A stretch of 64,000 bases of DNA from an uncultured Lachnospiraceae bacterium (GTDB lineage Bacteria; Bacillota; Clostridia; Lachnospirales; Lachnospiraceae), in NCBI GenBank assembly GCA_910587935.1, contig CAJUNP010000002.1, positions 1 through 64,000 of the forward strand, read 5' to 3'. The notes below the pieces were generated by a model, which was given only the letters and a program-made list of their open reading frames with translations, did not search any database and was not told the origin of the DNA. Within the stretch, counting starts at the first letter, position 1; every line of letters starts with the position of its first letter. The translations under genes and the position numbers were made by a program. Shown piece after piece: positions 51,761 through 62,000 of the stretch.

Positions 51761-52678
51761 ATGCAGATTTATCTTGCTCCCATGGAGGGGCTTACCACTT
51801 TTATTTACCGAAATGCGTTTAACCGCTTCTACGGCGGAATCGATAAATATTTCACGCCTTTTTTAGCCAATAAAAATCTCAGTCACAAGGATATCAACGA
51901 TGTCATGCCCGAACACAATAAAGGCATGACTGTAGTACCTCAAATTCTGACAAATCAGGCAGATGTATTTTTGTCCATTGCTTCTAAGCTTACAGACTAT
52001 GGGTATCCGGAAGTCAATCTGAATCTCGGATGCCCTTCCGGAACCGTTGTTGCCAGGAAACGCGGCGCCGGTTTTTTGAGCGTACCTGATTCATTGGATG
52101 CTTTTCTATCTGAAATCTTTGATAAATGTCCTTTGGATATCTCCATAAAAACCAGAATTGGTATTGAATCTTTGGATGAATGGGTAAACCTTCTTGCTAT
52201 TTTTGCAAAGTATCCCTTGAAAGAACTCATTATCCATCCAAGGCTGCAAAAAGAATTTTATAAAAAACCCCTGCATCCCGAGGCTTTTCATACAGCACAG
52301 AATACCCTTAGTATACCGTTATGTTACAACGGTGACATAACTTCCTTTGAATCACTGGCTGCGCTTATGGCGCAAATCGCCCCTGTTCCTGCCATCATGA
52401 TTGGGCGCGGTGCACTTTCAAATCCGCAGCTGCCAATGCTTTTACGCAATGGCTCCACCACCCCGAATACAGCTTGTCGTGCCTTTCACGATGAAATTCT
52501 CGCAGGATATACGGAACTTATGTCCGGCAGTCAGCCCGTTTTGTTCCGCATGAAAGAGCTTTGGAGTTATATGCGCTGCTATGTGAATCTATCCGACAAA
52601 CAGATGAAGAAAATTCAAAAAGCCAAAAGTCTGGAGGAATATAAAGCCATTATACGGAATATCAATTTTTCACGATAA
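51761..52678 (+). CDS. dus: tRNA-dihydrouridine synthase
   Basis: An FMN enzyme that reduces uridine in tRNA. The 305 residues start IYLAPMEGLTTFIYRNAF, with the catalytic Cys91 in NLGCPSG, the SIKTRIG block and IGRGALSNP phosphate-binding segment. GAGG precedes the ATG. It is the last gene of the pncB-acyltransferase-dus run and ends in a shared terminator. Which Dus subfamily is not settled. Confidence 0.92.
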   Translation: MQIYLAPMEGLTTFIYRNAFNRFYGGIDKYFTPFLANKNLSHKDINDVMPEHNKGMTVVPQILTNQADVFLSIASKLTDYGYPEVNLNLGCPSGTVVARKRGAGFLSVPDSLDAFLSEIFDKCPLDISIKTRIGIESLDEWVNLLAIFAKYPLKELIIHPRLQKEFYKKPLHPEAFHTAQNTLSIPLCYNGDITSFESLAALMAQIAPVPAIMIGRGALSNPQLPMLLRNGSTTPNTACRAFHDEILAGYTELMSGSQPVLFRMKELWSYMRCYVNLSDKQMKKIQKAKSLEEYKAIIRNINFSR

Positions 52679-52680
52679 AA

Positions 52681-52719
52681 AGAGGCCGTTTCTAAAATTT
52701 CTTTTAGAAAACAGCCTCT
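52681..52719. terminator. Bidirectional terminator between dus and chitinase
   Basis: AGAGGC (52681-52686) and GCCTCT (52714-52719) enclose a TTTCTAAAA/TTTTAGAAA helix. On the minus strand it ends in TTTTT. It separates two convergent operons. Confidence 0.85.
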
Positions 52720-52741
52720 GAAAATTCATTAATAAAAGTCC

Positions 52742-54511
52742 TTATTTTGCAATACCATGCAGAAATGCACCGTTCTCTTTCGCAAAAGAATTCTGATTCT
52801 GATAGGAATCCCAGTTAATGGACCAAGTCATAATACCTCTCATACCGGGATATTCCGCATCCAGTTTGGAGAATGCGGACTGCAGTGCGGAATTCGCAAT
52901 CTGTCCGGACCCTGCTGCTCCGGAAGAAGAGGGAACGCCGATAACTACCTGATCAGGACGTAACGGTTTGAAGAAACCACCTGATTTCGTTGTTGCATAT
53001 AATCCGCTGGTATCAAAGCCTTCCAACAACATCTTGCACATAGCTACTACTGCTGCTTCATTTCCCATGGAATAGCTCTTGCCATCCGGAGCAGTAATCG
53101 GTGCGGAGTTGTAAAGCTGCACATGAACAAAAGACGTCTCCTCACGCAGTGCATTAATCATAGGAAGATACACGCCGCTTCGAGGATCGGCATAAGCGCT
53201 TGTTCCGCCATAATACGCGTAGCCTAACTGCATGTAAAAGGTTTCAGGAGCCCAGCTCAAAATGAAATCATCGCCGTAGCTGTGTACAATTTGTCTGATT
53301 GCTTCAATCATATATACAATTTTAGGAGACTTCGGATTGTTGATATCCGGGTCATTGCCTGTATCAAACTGCACACTGCTCTGCTCTAAATCAATATCAA
53401 TACCATCAAAACCATATTCGTCAACAAATCCTTTGATATCACTGACAAATTGTTTAACAGCGGCATCACTGGTTAAAGAGAAATATCCTTCATAACCGCC
53501 GATTGCCAGCACAATCTTTTTGCCCTTTGCCTGCAAGGCTTTAATATCTGCTTTAAAATCGTCTTCAGTATAGCTGTCGCTTAAACCGGACACTACAAAC
53601 TTCATTCTCCCGTCCGTGGACCCTGCGCTGACAGGCTCTGCAAAGGAAATATTAATCACATCCCAGTTCGGGTCTACATCGCGAAGTTTTACAAAAGGTA
53701 CACCGCCGGATGGGCCGCCGCCCCATGTGTGCCAGTAACCGATTAATAATCTATCCGTATTACCGGGCGTCGGAATCGGTTTATCAGGTTCTTCCGGGTC
53801 CGTAGGGTCTACAGGATCTACCGGGTCTACAGGATCTATAGGCACTTCCGGTTCACCCGGCTTTACAGCGCCTGTATATTCCTGCCACAGAGCAGGTACA
53901 TTAGATGGCTGCCATCCATCTATTGCGGTATGCGGCAGACGGCACTCATAATATTTATCATTGTAGGAAACAATATCACCGGCTTTGTATGTCTCACCAA
54001 TTTTCCATGCATATGCAACTACATTTGTTCCATCTGAAGGTCCTTCGGGTTCGGTAGGTTCTACCGGATCCGTGGGCTCTACCGGGTCCGTGGGTTCTAT
54101 CGGCTCCGTAGGGTCTACCGGGTCTGTGGCGCCTTTACCATTACTTACCGTTACGGTAGTACTGCCGCTGCTTTTGCCATTTTCATTTGACAAATCAAGC
54201 TTATAAACATATGTGCCGTTTGGTTTGTCTTTCATGGACCAGCTTTTGCTCTGTCCGTTCGGAGAATTCGCTTCCAAATCACCGCTGTCAATCAATATGT
54301 CATTTTCATATAATTCATATGCTGTTGCATTATTTCCCCACCAGATGTTAAAAGTAATCTGATAATCGGGGTCCTGGTTCCACGCATTATGTGTTACTGT
54401 TGGAGTTGCAGGCGCGCCATCCGGGGCTGCAAAAACAGTTGCCGGCATAAGCGTCAAAATCATTATAACCGCAAGCCACCATGAAAGCAGCTTATGAATA
54501 CGTATTTTCAT
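52742..54511 (-). CDS. Secreted GH18 chitinase with chitin-binding domain
   Basis: An extracellular endo-type chitinase (589 residues). A signal peptide (1-29, VFAA) is followed by an Ig/FnIII-like domain (about 35-125, PTVTHNAWNQDPDYQ), an Asp-Pro-Thr-Glu-rich linker, a CBM5/12 chitin-binding domain (about 163-213, KIGETYKAGDIVSYNDKYYEC), a second Pro-rich linker, and GH18 catalytic domain (about 253-589). The motif DGIDIDLE has catalytic Glu376. GGGAGGG precedes the ATG at 11 nt. It lies 62 bp downstream of the other chitinase and probably shares its promoter. Confidence 0.95.
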   Translation of the reverse strand: MKIRIHKLLSWWLAVIMILTLMPATVFAAPDGAPATPTVTHNAWNQDPDYQITFNIWWGNNATAYELYENDILIDSGDLEANSPNGQSKSWSMKDKPNGTYVYKLDLSNENGKSSGSTTVTVSNGKGATDPVDPTEPIEPTDPVEPTDPVEPTEPEGPSDGTNVVAYAWKIGETYKAGDIVSYNDKYYECRLPHTAIDGWQPSNVPALWQEYTGAVKPGEPEVPIDPVDPVDPVDPTDPEEPDKPIPTPGNTDRLLIGYWHTWGGGPSGGVPFVKLRDVDPNWDVINISFAEPVSAGSTDGRMKFVVSGLSDSYTEDDFKADIKALQAKGKKIVLAIGGYEGYFSLTSDAAVKQFVSDIKGFVDEYGFDGIDIDLEQSSVQFDTGNDPDINNPKSPKIVYMIEAIRQIVHSYGDDFILSWAPETFYMQLGYAYYGGTSAYADPRSGVYLPMINALREETSFVHVQLYNSAPITAPDGKSYSMGNEAAVVAMCKMLLEGFDTSGLYATTKSGGFFKPLRPDQVVIGVPSSSGAAGSGQIANSALQSAFSKLDAEYPGMRGIMTWSINWDSYQNQNSFAKENGAFLHGIAK

Positions 54512-54539
54512 TATTTTATAAACCCTCCCGTTAAATTTA

Positions 54540-54567
54540 CAGGGTGTCCGTAATTACAAACACCCTG
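54540..54567. other. Intergenic hairpin between the chitinase genes
   Basis: CAGGGTGT (54540-54547) pairs with ACACCCTG (54560-54567). On the minus strand no T-tract follows, so it is not a standard terminator for the upstream chitinase. It may stabilise or separate the two messages. Confidence 0.5.
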
Positions 54568-54573
54568 CATTTT

Positions 54574-57105
54574 TTATCCTATAACTTTCCATGCACCCCA
54601 TTCTTTAGAACCGGGAATTTCTCCCTGATTCCACCACTGTGCCCGATATGTTTTTCCGTCATAAGTCACAATATCACCGCTATTATAAGCCGTGGAAGCA
54701 TCCCAGGTACCTTCAGCGGGAACTTCCGGTTCAGAAGGTTCCGTAGGATCCGGCTCCGTAGGTTCGACAGGCTCTGTCGGATCTACAGGATCGGTTGCGT
54801 CGCCGACTTCCTTCCATGCACCCCATTCACTGGCGCCGGGAGTCTCACCCTGTGTCCACCATTTTGCCTGATAAGTCTTACCGTTATACGTAACGGTATC
54901 ACCGGCGTTATAAGCCTTGGAATCATCCCAGGTACCCGTTGCGGGCGGTTCCGGTTCTTCCGGATCCGTAGGTTCCGTAGGATCTACCGGGTCCGTAGGT
55001 TCGGTGGGATCTACCGGTGTTTCTTCTTCAACTACAGTGACAACTGTCTTTGCCTCTACCTTATGACCTGCAGAGTCTTCTACCATATAAACCAGCTCAT
55101 AAGAACCTGCCTTTAAGGTATCAACTTCACCGGTAACGATAATTTTATCCGTAAGGTCTCCGTCTTCTTTATCTGTAGCGGTTACGCCTTCCATTGCGTC
55201 AAATTTGTCGCCCAATTTAATCTCTTTATTGCCGACTCCGGAAAAAACAGGTTTCTGGTCCACTACAGGACCATCGTTTCCATAAATCACCTGTCTGCCA
55301 ATTTCCGCTCCGCCTGCTGTAATGCGCTGGGCAAGTTCGATTTTTTCAATATTATCTAATGTAGCATTCTCGTTTGCACATGCCAGATTGAAAATGACAG
55401 ATGCACCCTGACCGATTGTCTGGTTATCATATACGGTTGCAAGGTCAACTTCTACTACATTACCCTTGTTGGTTACCGTACCGCATCCATATCCGGAAGC
55501 TGAAAGGGTATCCGCCTCTTTCAATGTGATGTACAGTTTCGGACTTTTAATGGTTTCATATGCCAGCTCTGTCAGCTGTAATACTTCACCGGATTCATTC
55601 TTTGTCTCATTATTTTTTAAAGTAATTTCATAACCGCGTTTCATTGCGCCCCAGTTTTCACTGAACATTGCAACATTAACGGTAACGTCAATCTGCGGCG
55701 CTACGATTTCATACTGCGGCAACGGAGCAGATCCGAATAATCCCTGTTTGATTGCCTTGGTCAGTTCGTCACGTTTTGTGGAATCTGTCTTCTTATCCTG
55801 AGATGCCATCCAACTGATACAACCGCCCAAACCGTTTGCTTTTACATATTCTGCCTTTAAGGTAACAGATTTTACATTATCATAAGTGAAGAATGCACCT
55901 GTATTTTCATCGTACATGTAAGGAGCCTGTGCAACATCGTCCCAGTATTCCTTCAAGCCGGTATATCTTCCTTTTAAAGTATCCAGTGCATTGTAGCCCC
56001 AAACGCCTCCTGCACGTCCGCCTTCGCCCACTTTCATAGGCGCTTCATTAACAGCGCCGTAGGTTGGAGTCTGGTCGGCATCTTTAAAGCTCTTTACCGC
56101 GTCGCCAAACAAACCGGGCATACCGGGTACGGTACCTTCTTTGGCTACTTCATTCCATCCGCGAGTATAGAAAGCGCATCCGATGACAATCTTCTCTGCG
56201 GGAGCGCCCTGGCTCAGCAGGTATTTTACCGTCTGGTCTACGGATAATCCTGACTCATAATAAGGATCTGCCGGATTGCCATACAGAGGTGTCTGATGTC
56301 CGCTGACGGAATCCCATGCACCGCGCATGTCGTAAGTCATCATATTACCAAAGTCGATAATTTCAAAAAGGCGCTTAATATCAATGCCGTCTTCCAGTTT
56401 TGCGGAAGGCGCAGGCAACGCACAGCTTAATTCATATGTTTTGCCTAACTCTACGCCCTGTTTATCCAATGCGCCGCGTAAATCCTGCATCAGCTTAATG
56501 TAGTTTTCTTTATCCGCTGCAGATGCATAGATTGTACCTTCATCGTTAGTGTTATCTACATTATCAGGCTCACGGTACTGATTCTCACCGGGATATTCCC
56601 AGTCGATATCTACGAAATCCATGTTATTATATTTTACAAATTTCATAACATTGGATACGAAGTTCGCACGCGCGGTATCACTTGCCGCCATACGGGAGAA
56701 TTCGTTGGATTTGGACCAACCGCCGATGGAAATACCAATTTTCAAATTGGGATTTTCCGCCCGAAGAACCTGGAACGCATTCAGAATACCCCCATTTGCG
56801 GCTCCCCATGTAACGTTCATACCTACGGGAGCGCCTGTTGCAGCATCCTTATCCGTAAATTTCAGATTGCCGTCCTTATCAAAATACAGGAACGCAAAGT
56901 TCAGATGTGTAATCTGGTCCGCCGGAATATCCTTCGGATAGAAGTTCCCCTGTCCGCCCCAGATGGACCAGTCGCCGTAATACATTACGTTTCTGTATGC
57001 CGGCGTTTCTTTTGCCTGTGCTGTGAGACTAAATCCGTTAAACAGAGTAATCACCATAGCCAGTGCAGTCAATAGACTCAAAATACGGTTATGTAACTTT
57101 TTCAA
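54574..57105 (-). CDS. Large secreted GH18 chitinase with two C-terminal CBM5/12 domains
   Basis: An 843-residue exported chitinase. The start is TTG with GGAGG 9 nt upstream; the nearby ATG is followed by a stop. A signal peptide (1-31) leads into the GH18 barrel (about 37-440) with DFVDIDWE, catalytic Glu170. An unrecognised beta-sandwich (about 450-595), a DUF5011-like Ig domain (about 600-680), and two CBM5/12 chitin-binding domains (SKAYNAGDTVTYNGKTYQAK and a near copy) on Pro-Thr-Glu linkers follow. It is the first gene of a chitinase pair with its own promoter. Confidence 0.95.
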   Translation of the reverse strand: MKKLHNRILSLLTALAMVITLFNGFSLTAQAKETPAYRNVMYYGDWSIWGGQGNFYPKDIPADQITHLNFAFLYFDKDGNLKFTDKDAATGAPVGMNVTWGAANGGILNAFQVLRAENPNLKIGISIGGWSKSNEFSRMAASDTARANFVSNVMKFVKYNNMDFVDIDWEYPGENQYREPDNVDNTNDEGTIYASAADKENYIKLMQDLRGALDKQGVELGKTYELSCALPAPSAKLEDGIDIKRLFEIIDFGNMMTYDMRGAWDSVSGHQTPLYGNPADPYYESGLSVDQTVKYLLSQGAPAEKIVIGCAFYTRGWNEVAKEGTVPGMPGLFGDAVKSFKDADQTPTYGAVNEAPMKVGEGGRAGGVWGYNALDTLKGRYTGLKEYWDDVAQAPYMYDENTGAFFTYDNVKSVTLKAEYVKANGLGGCISWMASQDKKTDSTKRDELTKAIKQGLFGSAPLPQYEIVAPQIDVTVNVAMFSENWGAMKRGYEITLKNNETKNESGEVLQLTELAYETIKSPKLYITLKEADTLSASGYGCGTVTNKGNVVEVDLATVYDNQTIGQGASVIFNLACANENATLDNIEKIELAQRITAGGAEIGRQVIYGNDGPVVDQKPVFSGVGNKEIKLGDKFDAMEGVTATDKEDGDLTDKIIVTGEVDTLKAGSYELVYMVEDSAGHKVEAKTVVTVVEEETPVDPTEPTDPVDPTEPTDPEEPEPPATGTWDDSKAYNAGDTVTYNGKTYQAKWWTQGETPGASEWGAWKEVGDATDPVDPTEPVEPTEPDPTEPSEPEVPAEGTWDASTAYNSGDIVTYDGKTYRAQWWNQGEIPGSKEWGAWKVIG

Positions 57106-57219
57106 AATTTCATACCTCCTCTTTTTATTATTTTGTTGTCACATAAACTGTTTTTGTAGCATTATGACAAACTATAACCTCTAACCCCAAGTATTTTCGT
57201 CATTCTGCTATGCGGTTTT

Positions 57220-57248
57220 AGTATATCAGCGTTTTTTTTATACGACAA
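57220..57248 (-). promoter_or_regulatory. Chitinase operon promoter
   Basis: Minus strand TTGTCG (57243-57248), 17 bp, TATACT (57220-57225). The leader to the start codon is about 110 nt, AT-rich and without a clear structure. I see nothing else in the 57106-57289 gap. Confidence 0.6.
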
Positions 57249-57289
57249 GATGACAATCTTGCCATTTCTTGGTTTTTTTTGTGCATCTA

Positions 57290-57325
57290 TAACAAAAAAC
57301 AGGACATACCGCCATGATATGCCCT
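57290..57325 (-). terminator. spoVT terminator
   Basis: AGGACATA (57301-57308) pairs with TATGCCCT (57318-57325), with one G-U pair, followed on the minus strand by GTTTTTTGTT. Confidence 0.75.
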
Positions 57326-57366
57326 ATCTTCAATATATGATAAATAAATCCATATGACCCAGCCGT

Positions 57367-57912
57367 TTATTGTTCCATCTGCCGTCCGAGAAAGCCTGCC
57401 GCCGACTGGATCAGCTTCTGCTCCACTTCACCCATCTTCCCTTTGTTATCGCTCTCCAAGAGAATCACCGCTCCGATCACGTCTCCTTCGCAGATAATGG
57501 GACTGATCGCTTCATGCACAAATTCGTTAAAGGGTTCTTCGGCAACGGGGACAAAGCTGCGCTCTCCCTGGCTTGCCATAATGACTTCCCGCGCGTTTAT
57601 CTTATCTTCCAGCTCTTTATTAATGGATTTGCCCACCAGATTCTTAAAACCGCCTGCTGCCGCAATAAACTGGTCGCGGTCTGAAATCACCGCGCCATGT
57701 CCCGACACCTGCGCAAGACTTTCCGCGTACTGTTTGGCAAAGGTGCTCATTTCGCCGATGGGCGAATATTTTTTCAGAATAATTTCTCCCTCTCTGTCGG
57801 TAAATATTTCAAGAGGGTCACTCTCCCGAATCCGAAGCGTTCTCCGGATTTCCTTCGGAATTACGATCCTTCCAAGGTCATCTATTCTTCTGACAATTCC
57901 CGTCGCTTTCAT
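57367..57912 (-). CDS. spoVT: Stage V sporulation protein T
   Basis: A forespore regulator with an N-terminal AbrB swapped-hairpin DNA-binding domain (about 1-50, VRRIDDLGRIVIPKEIRRTLRI) and a C-terminal GAF domain (about 60-180). The ATG at 57910-57912 (181 residues) has GGAGG 7 nt upstream. In B. subtilis spoVT is SigG-controlled and modulates late forespore genes, and a candidate SigG promoter is present here. The gene is monocistronic. Confidence 0.95.
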   Translation of the reverse strand: MKATGIVRRIDDLGRIVIPKEIRRTLRIRESDPLEIFTDREGEIILKKYSPIGEMSTFAKQYAESLAQVSGHGAVISDRDQFIAAAGGFKNLVGKSINKELEDKINAREVIMASQGERSFVPVAEEPFNEFVHEAISPIICEGDVIGAVILLESDNKGKMGEVEQKLIQSAAGFLGRQMEQ

Positions 57913-57955
57913 AAAATTTCCTCCATTCACATTTTCTTATCAGATTTGCTGATTG

Positions 57956-57984
57956 TATTATCTGTAAATGGTGGTATTTTATAC
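57956..57984 (-). promoter_or_regulatory. Candidate SigG promoter of spoVT
   Basis: Minus strand GTATA (57980-57984), 17 bp, GATAATA (57956-57962). The SigG consensus is GHATR-N18-CATWHTA; there is one mismatch and the spacer is one base short. Confidence 0.5.
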
Positions 57985-58015
57985 CTGAATCTGTCAGTTC
58001 TGTTTTTGAAAAATA

Positions 58016-58849
58016 CTATTCCGTCCTTTTCGACTTAAGCAGCCGGATCTCCGCCTGATAACCCGGCAGTTCATTGGGCGTCTCCAAGAAGAACGGCAGA
58101 TCTTTAAGAAGCGGATGGTTTATGATTCTCGTAATGGCTTCCAGCGTCAGACTTCCCTCGCCGATCTTTTCATGGCGGTCCTTGTGGCTTCCCATGGGAT
58201 TCTTACTGTCGTTCAAGTGAATCGCTTTAAGCCTGTAAAGTCCGATAACCCGGTCAAATTCCGCCAGTACTTCGTCCAGATGGTTTACGATATCGTAACC
58301 TCCGTCATAGACGTGGCAGGTATCCAGACAGACGCCCATCTTTTCCGGATAATCGGTGCGTTCTAAAATCGCCTGCAGTTCCTCAAAGGTTCTTCCGACT
58401 TCCGTACCCTTTCCCGCCATGGTTTCCAGAAGAACCGTTGTCGTCAGCGAATCGGTCATTACCTGATTCAGCGTCTGCGCAATCAGCTCAATTCCTTTTT
58501 GTGCGCCCTGCTTCACATGGCTTCCCGGGTGAAAATTATACAGGCTGTCCGGAAGATAAGAAAGACGCCTCAAGTCGTCCGCCATTGTATTCCTGGCAAA
58601 CTCCCGGATTCCTTCATCCACCGCACACGCATTGATCGTATAAGGCGCGTGCGCAAGAATGGAGCCGATATCGTTTTGGGCCGCAAACTCCAGATATTTT
58701 TCCACATCCTTCAAGTCCAGTTCTTTCGCCGCCCCGCCTCTGGGATTCCTTGTAAAATACTGAAACGTATTGGCTTCGATGGCTACCGCCTGTTCTCCCA
58801 TTGCAAGATACCCTTTCGAGGCGGAAAGATGACACCCTATTCTAAACAT
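58016..58849 (-). CDS. nfo: Endonuclease IV (AP endonuclease)
   Basis: A zinc-dependent apurinic/apyrimidinic endonuclease of base excision repair. The 277 residues form the TIM barrel with zinc ligands in NFHPGSH, LLETMAG, CLDTCHVYDGGYD and HLNDSKNPMGSHKDRHEKIG, all present. Length is typical. It lies downstream of the 33-residue ORF and mfd, giving a repair-themed run on one strand. Confidence 0.96.
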   Translation of the reverse strand: MFRIGCHLSASKGYLAMGEQAVAIEANTFQYFTRNPRGGAAKELDLKDVEKYLEFAAQNDIGSILAHAPYTINACAVDEGIREFARNTMADDLRRLSYLPDSLYNFHPGSHVKQGAQKGIELIAQTLNQVMTDSLTTTVLLETMAGKGTEVGRTFEELQAILERTDYPEKMGVCLDTCHVYDGGYDIVNHLDEVLAEFDRVIGLYRLKAIHLNDSKNPMGSHKDRHEKIGEGSLTLEAITRIINHPLLKDLPFFLETPNELPGYQAEIRLLKSKRTE

Positions 58850-58912
58850 TTTTACACCTGTTCCTTTCTGTTTTCCTTTTGTAAACCACGAAGCCCTTAT
58901 TCCACTCTTATT

Positions 58913-59014
58913 TTATTCGCCCATGTATTCCCGGTAATCGCTTTCACTGGCAAAAAGAATGTAGGTTCCGTCCACATATCCCATATATCCGCTTTCTACT
59001 GTAAATCCTTTCAT
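58913..59014 (-). CDS. Conserved-looking 33-residue small protein
   Basis: The ORF reads MKGFTVESGYMGYVDGTYIL and ends in FASESDYREYMGE. GGAGG lies 7 nt before the ATG, a strong site for so small a gene. It is acidic and Tyr/Gly-rich, with no membrane helix. I have an impression of very similar short proteins in other Lachnospiraceae, but name no family. It lies between mfd and nfo on their strand. Confidence 0.65.
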   Translation of the reverse strand: MKGFTVESGYMGYVDGTYILFASESDYREYMGE

Positions 59015-59077
59015 TTTGTTACCTCCGTTCAGAATGTATGTTTCGTTCTGAATTAAAGATAACATTTTAAGAGTACG

Positions 59078-62000
59078 TTAAACTTCCCTCAATAATATCC
59101 CCTGCATTTTTTCAAGCATTTGCTCCGTAAGCGTTAAAAGCTGTTCCGCGTCTTTTTCCACAATGCCCGTTTTTTTGTAACGATACGTCAAAAAGGGCGC
59201 GCCGTAAGCCGTAAAGGCCAGCGTATCCCGATGCGCGCGCAAAAGTTCCTGTACCGCTTCCGGGCGGATGGGCGCATCCGACTTAAACGTAAAGCGGATT
59301 CGTTCATCCTTTCCTTTGATCTCCGTCATATAAAGCCTGTGTGCCGCGACACGGATTAAGGCAATGCGCAGAAGATTATCCGCAGACTTTGGAACCGTAC
59401 CGAAACGGTCCAGCAGTTCTTCCTTCATGTCGCTGCTTTCCGCCTGATTCTCGATTCCCGTAATCCGCTTATAGATATCCAGCTTCTGCACTTCATTGAC
59501 AATATATTCCGGCGGAATAAAGGCGTCCACATCCAGTTCGACGGTTGTGGTAAAATCCTCCGCAACAGTAATGCCTTTCAGGCTTTTAACCGCCTCGTTG
59601 AGCATTTTGCAGTATAAGTCATATCCCACCGCCTCCATATGTCCGTGCTGTCGTTCTCCCAGAAGATTTCCGGCTCCCCGGATTTCCAGATCCCGCATGG
59701 CAATCTTAAAACCGCTGCCCAGATCCGTAAATTCGCGGATCGCCTGCAGACGCTTCTCCGCAACCTCTTTGAGCATTTTATCCCGCTTATACATCATAAA
59801 AGCATAAGCGGTACGGTTTGACCGTCCCACGCGCCCCCTTAGCTGGTATAGCTGCGAAAGTCCCAGATTATCCGAATCGTGGATAATCATGGTATTCACA
59901 TTACTGATATCCAGACCGGTTTCAATAATGGTGGTAGATACCAGCACGTCGATTTCTCCGTTGATAAAATCGTACATGATCCGTTCCAGTTCCTGCTCCT
60001 TCATCTGTCCGTGCGCAAACGCCACCGCAGCTTCCGGAACCAGCTTTTGAATCCCTGCGGTGATATCGGCAATATTGTTGACGCGGTTGTATACATAATA
60101 TACCTGGCCGCCCCTGGAAAGCTCCCGGACAATGGCTTCTCTCACCATTTCTTCGTTGTATTCCATAACATAGGTCTGAATCGGAAGCCGGTCTCCGGGA
60201 GGCTCTTCCAATACGCTCATATCCCGGATTCCAATCAGGCTCATATGGAGCGTCCGGGGTATGGGAGTAGCCGTCAGCGTCAGTACGTCCACATCCTCTT
60301 TTAACTTTTTAATTTTCTCCTTATGGGTCACGCCAAACCGCTGTTCCTCATCAATAATGAGAAGTCCCAGATCCTTATATTCCACGTCCGCCGAAAGCAC
60401 TCTGTGGGTGCCGATCACAATATCCACAAAGCCTTTCTTCAGATCTGTGATCGTTTTTTTCTGTTCGCCGGCCGTCCGAAACCTGGAAAGAAGATCCACA
60501 CGAATGGGAAATTCTTTCATCCTCTGTGTAAAGGTATTGTAATGCTGCTGTGCCAGAATCGTAGTGGGAACCAGATACACCACCTGTTTTCCCTCCTGCA
60601 CGGCCTTGAAAGCGGCACGGAGGGCAATCTCGGTTTTTCCGTAGCCTACGTCCCCGCAGATCAGGCGGTCCATGATCTTGCTGCTCTCCATGTCCTCTTT
60701 GGCGGCTTCAATCGCGGCAAGCTGGTCTTCCGTCTCCTCGAAAGGAAACATTTCTTCAAATTCCTTCTGCCAGACCGTATCCTTTCCGTACCGGTATCCT
60801 TCATTCTGCTGACGTTTGGCATAAAGTTCGACCAGATCCTTTGCCACTTCCTGTACGGCTCCCCGCACTTTTGTCTTGGTTTTGCTCCATTCTTTCGTTC
60901 CCAGTTTATTTAATTTGGGCGTTCTGGCGTCGGCGGAAGCGTATTTCTGAATCACGTCCAAACCGGTCGCCGGAATATAGAGATTCCCTCCGTCCCGGTA
61001 TTCTATTTTGATATAGTCTTTTGCGACTTTTTCCACCTCTATTTTTTCAATGCCGCAGTAGATTCCAAGTCCATGGTTCTCATGGACAACATAGTCTCCT
61101 ATTTTGAGTTCCGTAAAATCCTGTATTTTCTGTCCCTGATACAGCTTTTTCTTTTTCTTCTTTTTTTCGGCTCCGAATATATCGCTTTCCGCAAGAACCA
61201 CAAATTTCAGCAGGGGATATTCAAAACCCTTCAATACCCTTCCGTAGCAGGTAAGCACTTCCCCCGGCAATACCTCCCGCATGGGATCTTCACTGTAAAC
61301 CGCCGCAATTTCCTCTTCTCTCAAATCCTGGGCCAGCCTTTTTGCACGGGTTCTGGAGCCGGATAAGAGAAGCACCCTGCTGCCGTTTCTTTTATACCGC
61401 TTCAGATCCTTTACAAGAGCCTCAAAGCTGTTATTATAGGATGCCACGCTTTTGGCAATCATATCATATTTTTTGTCAGGCTTTAGCAGCGTACTCTTAA
61501 AATCCATAGCGGATACGGCAGCCAGCGGCCTGCCTGCCAGACGGCTCATAATCGTTTCCACCGAATAAAGAATGTCCATCTGGGTAGGAAGTATATACCC
61601 CTTCTGCGCCCTCTGACTCATGCTTTCCCGAAATTCCGTCTCCACGGCGTCTCCGTGCTCGCGGATGCGCGCGGGTTCGTCTAAAAAGAAAATATGGGAC
61701 TGACCCGAAAACAAATCCGCAAGCGAAACCGTATCTTCGTAGAAGTAGCGGACGCAGCTTTCCAGATTGGTATACGCCTGAAACTCCATAACCTGTTCTT
61801 TCAGTTCGCGGATCTGTGTTTGAATCCGATGGGCTTCCTCGGTCTCAAAATTTTTCCGGAACCGCTCCTCCTGAACGGCCGCCTCTTTTTCTATTTTGGC
61901 AAACCCTTCCCGCAGGCGTTCCCTTGTAAGAATCAGTTCCGTAGCCGGATAAACGGTGACGGATTCCAGTTTTTCAATACTTCTCTGACTCAGTACGTCA

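Noticed and set aside
53750..54130. Repeat array in the chitinase gene
   Set aside because: The repeats encode Pro-Thr-Glu-Asp linkers between domains and are not a CRISPR or mobile repeat; a similar linker occurs in the second chitinase at 54720-55020.
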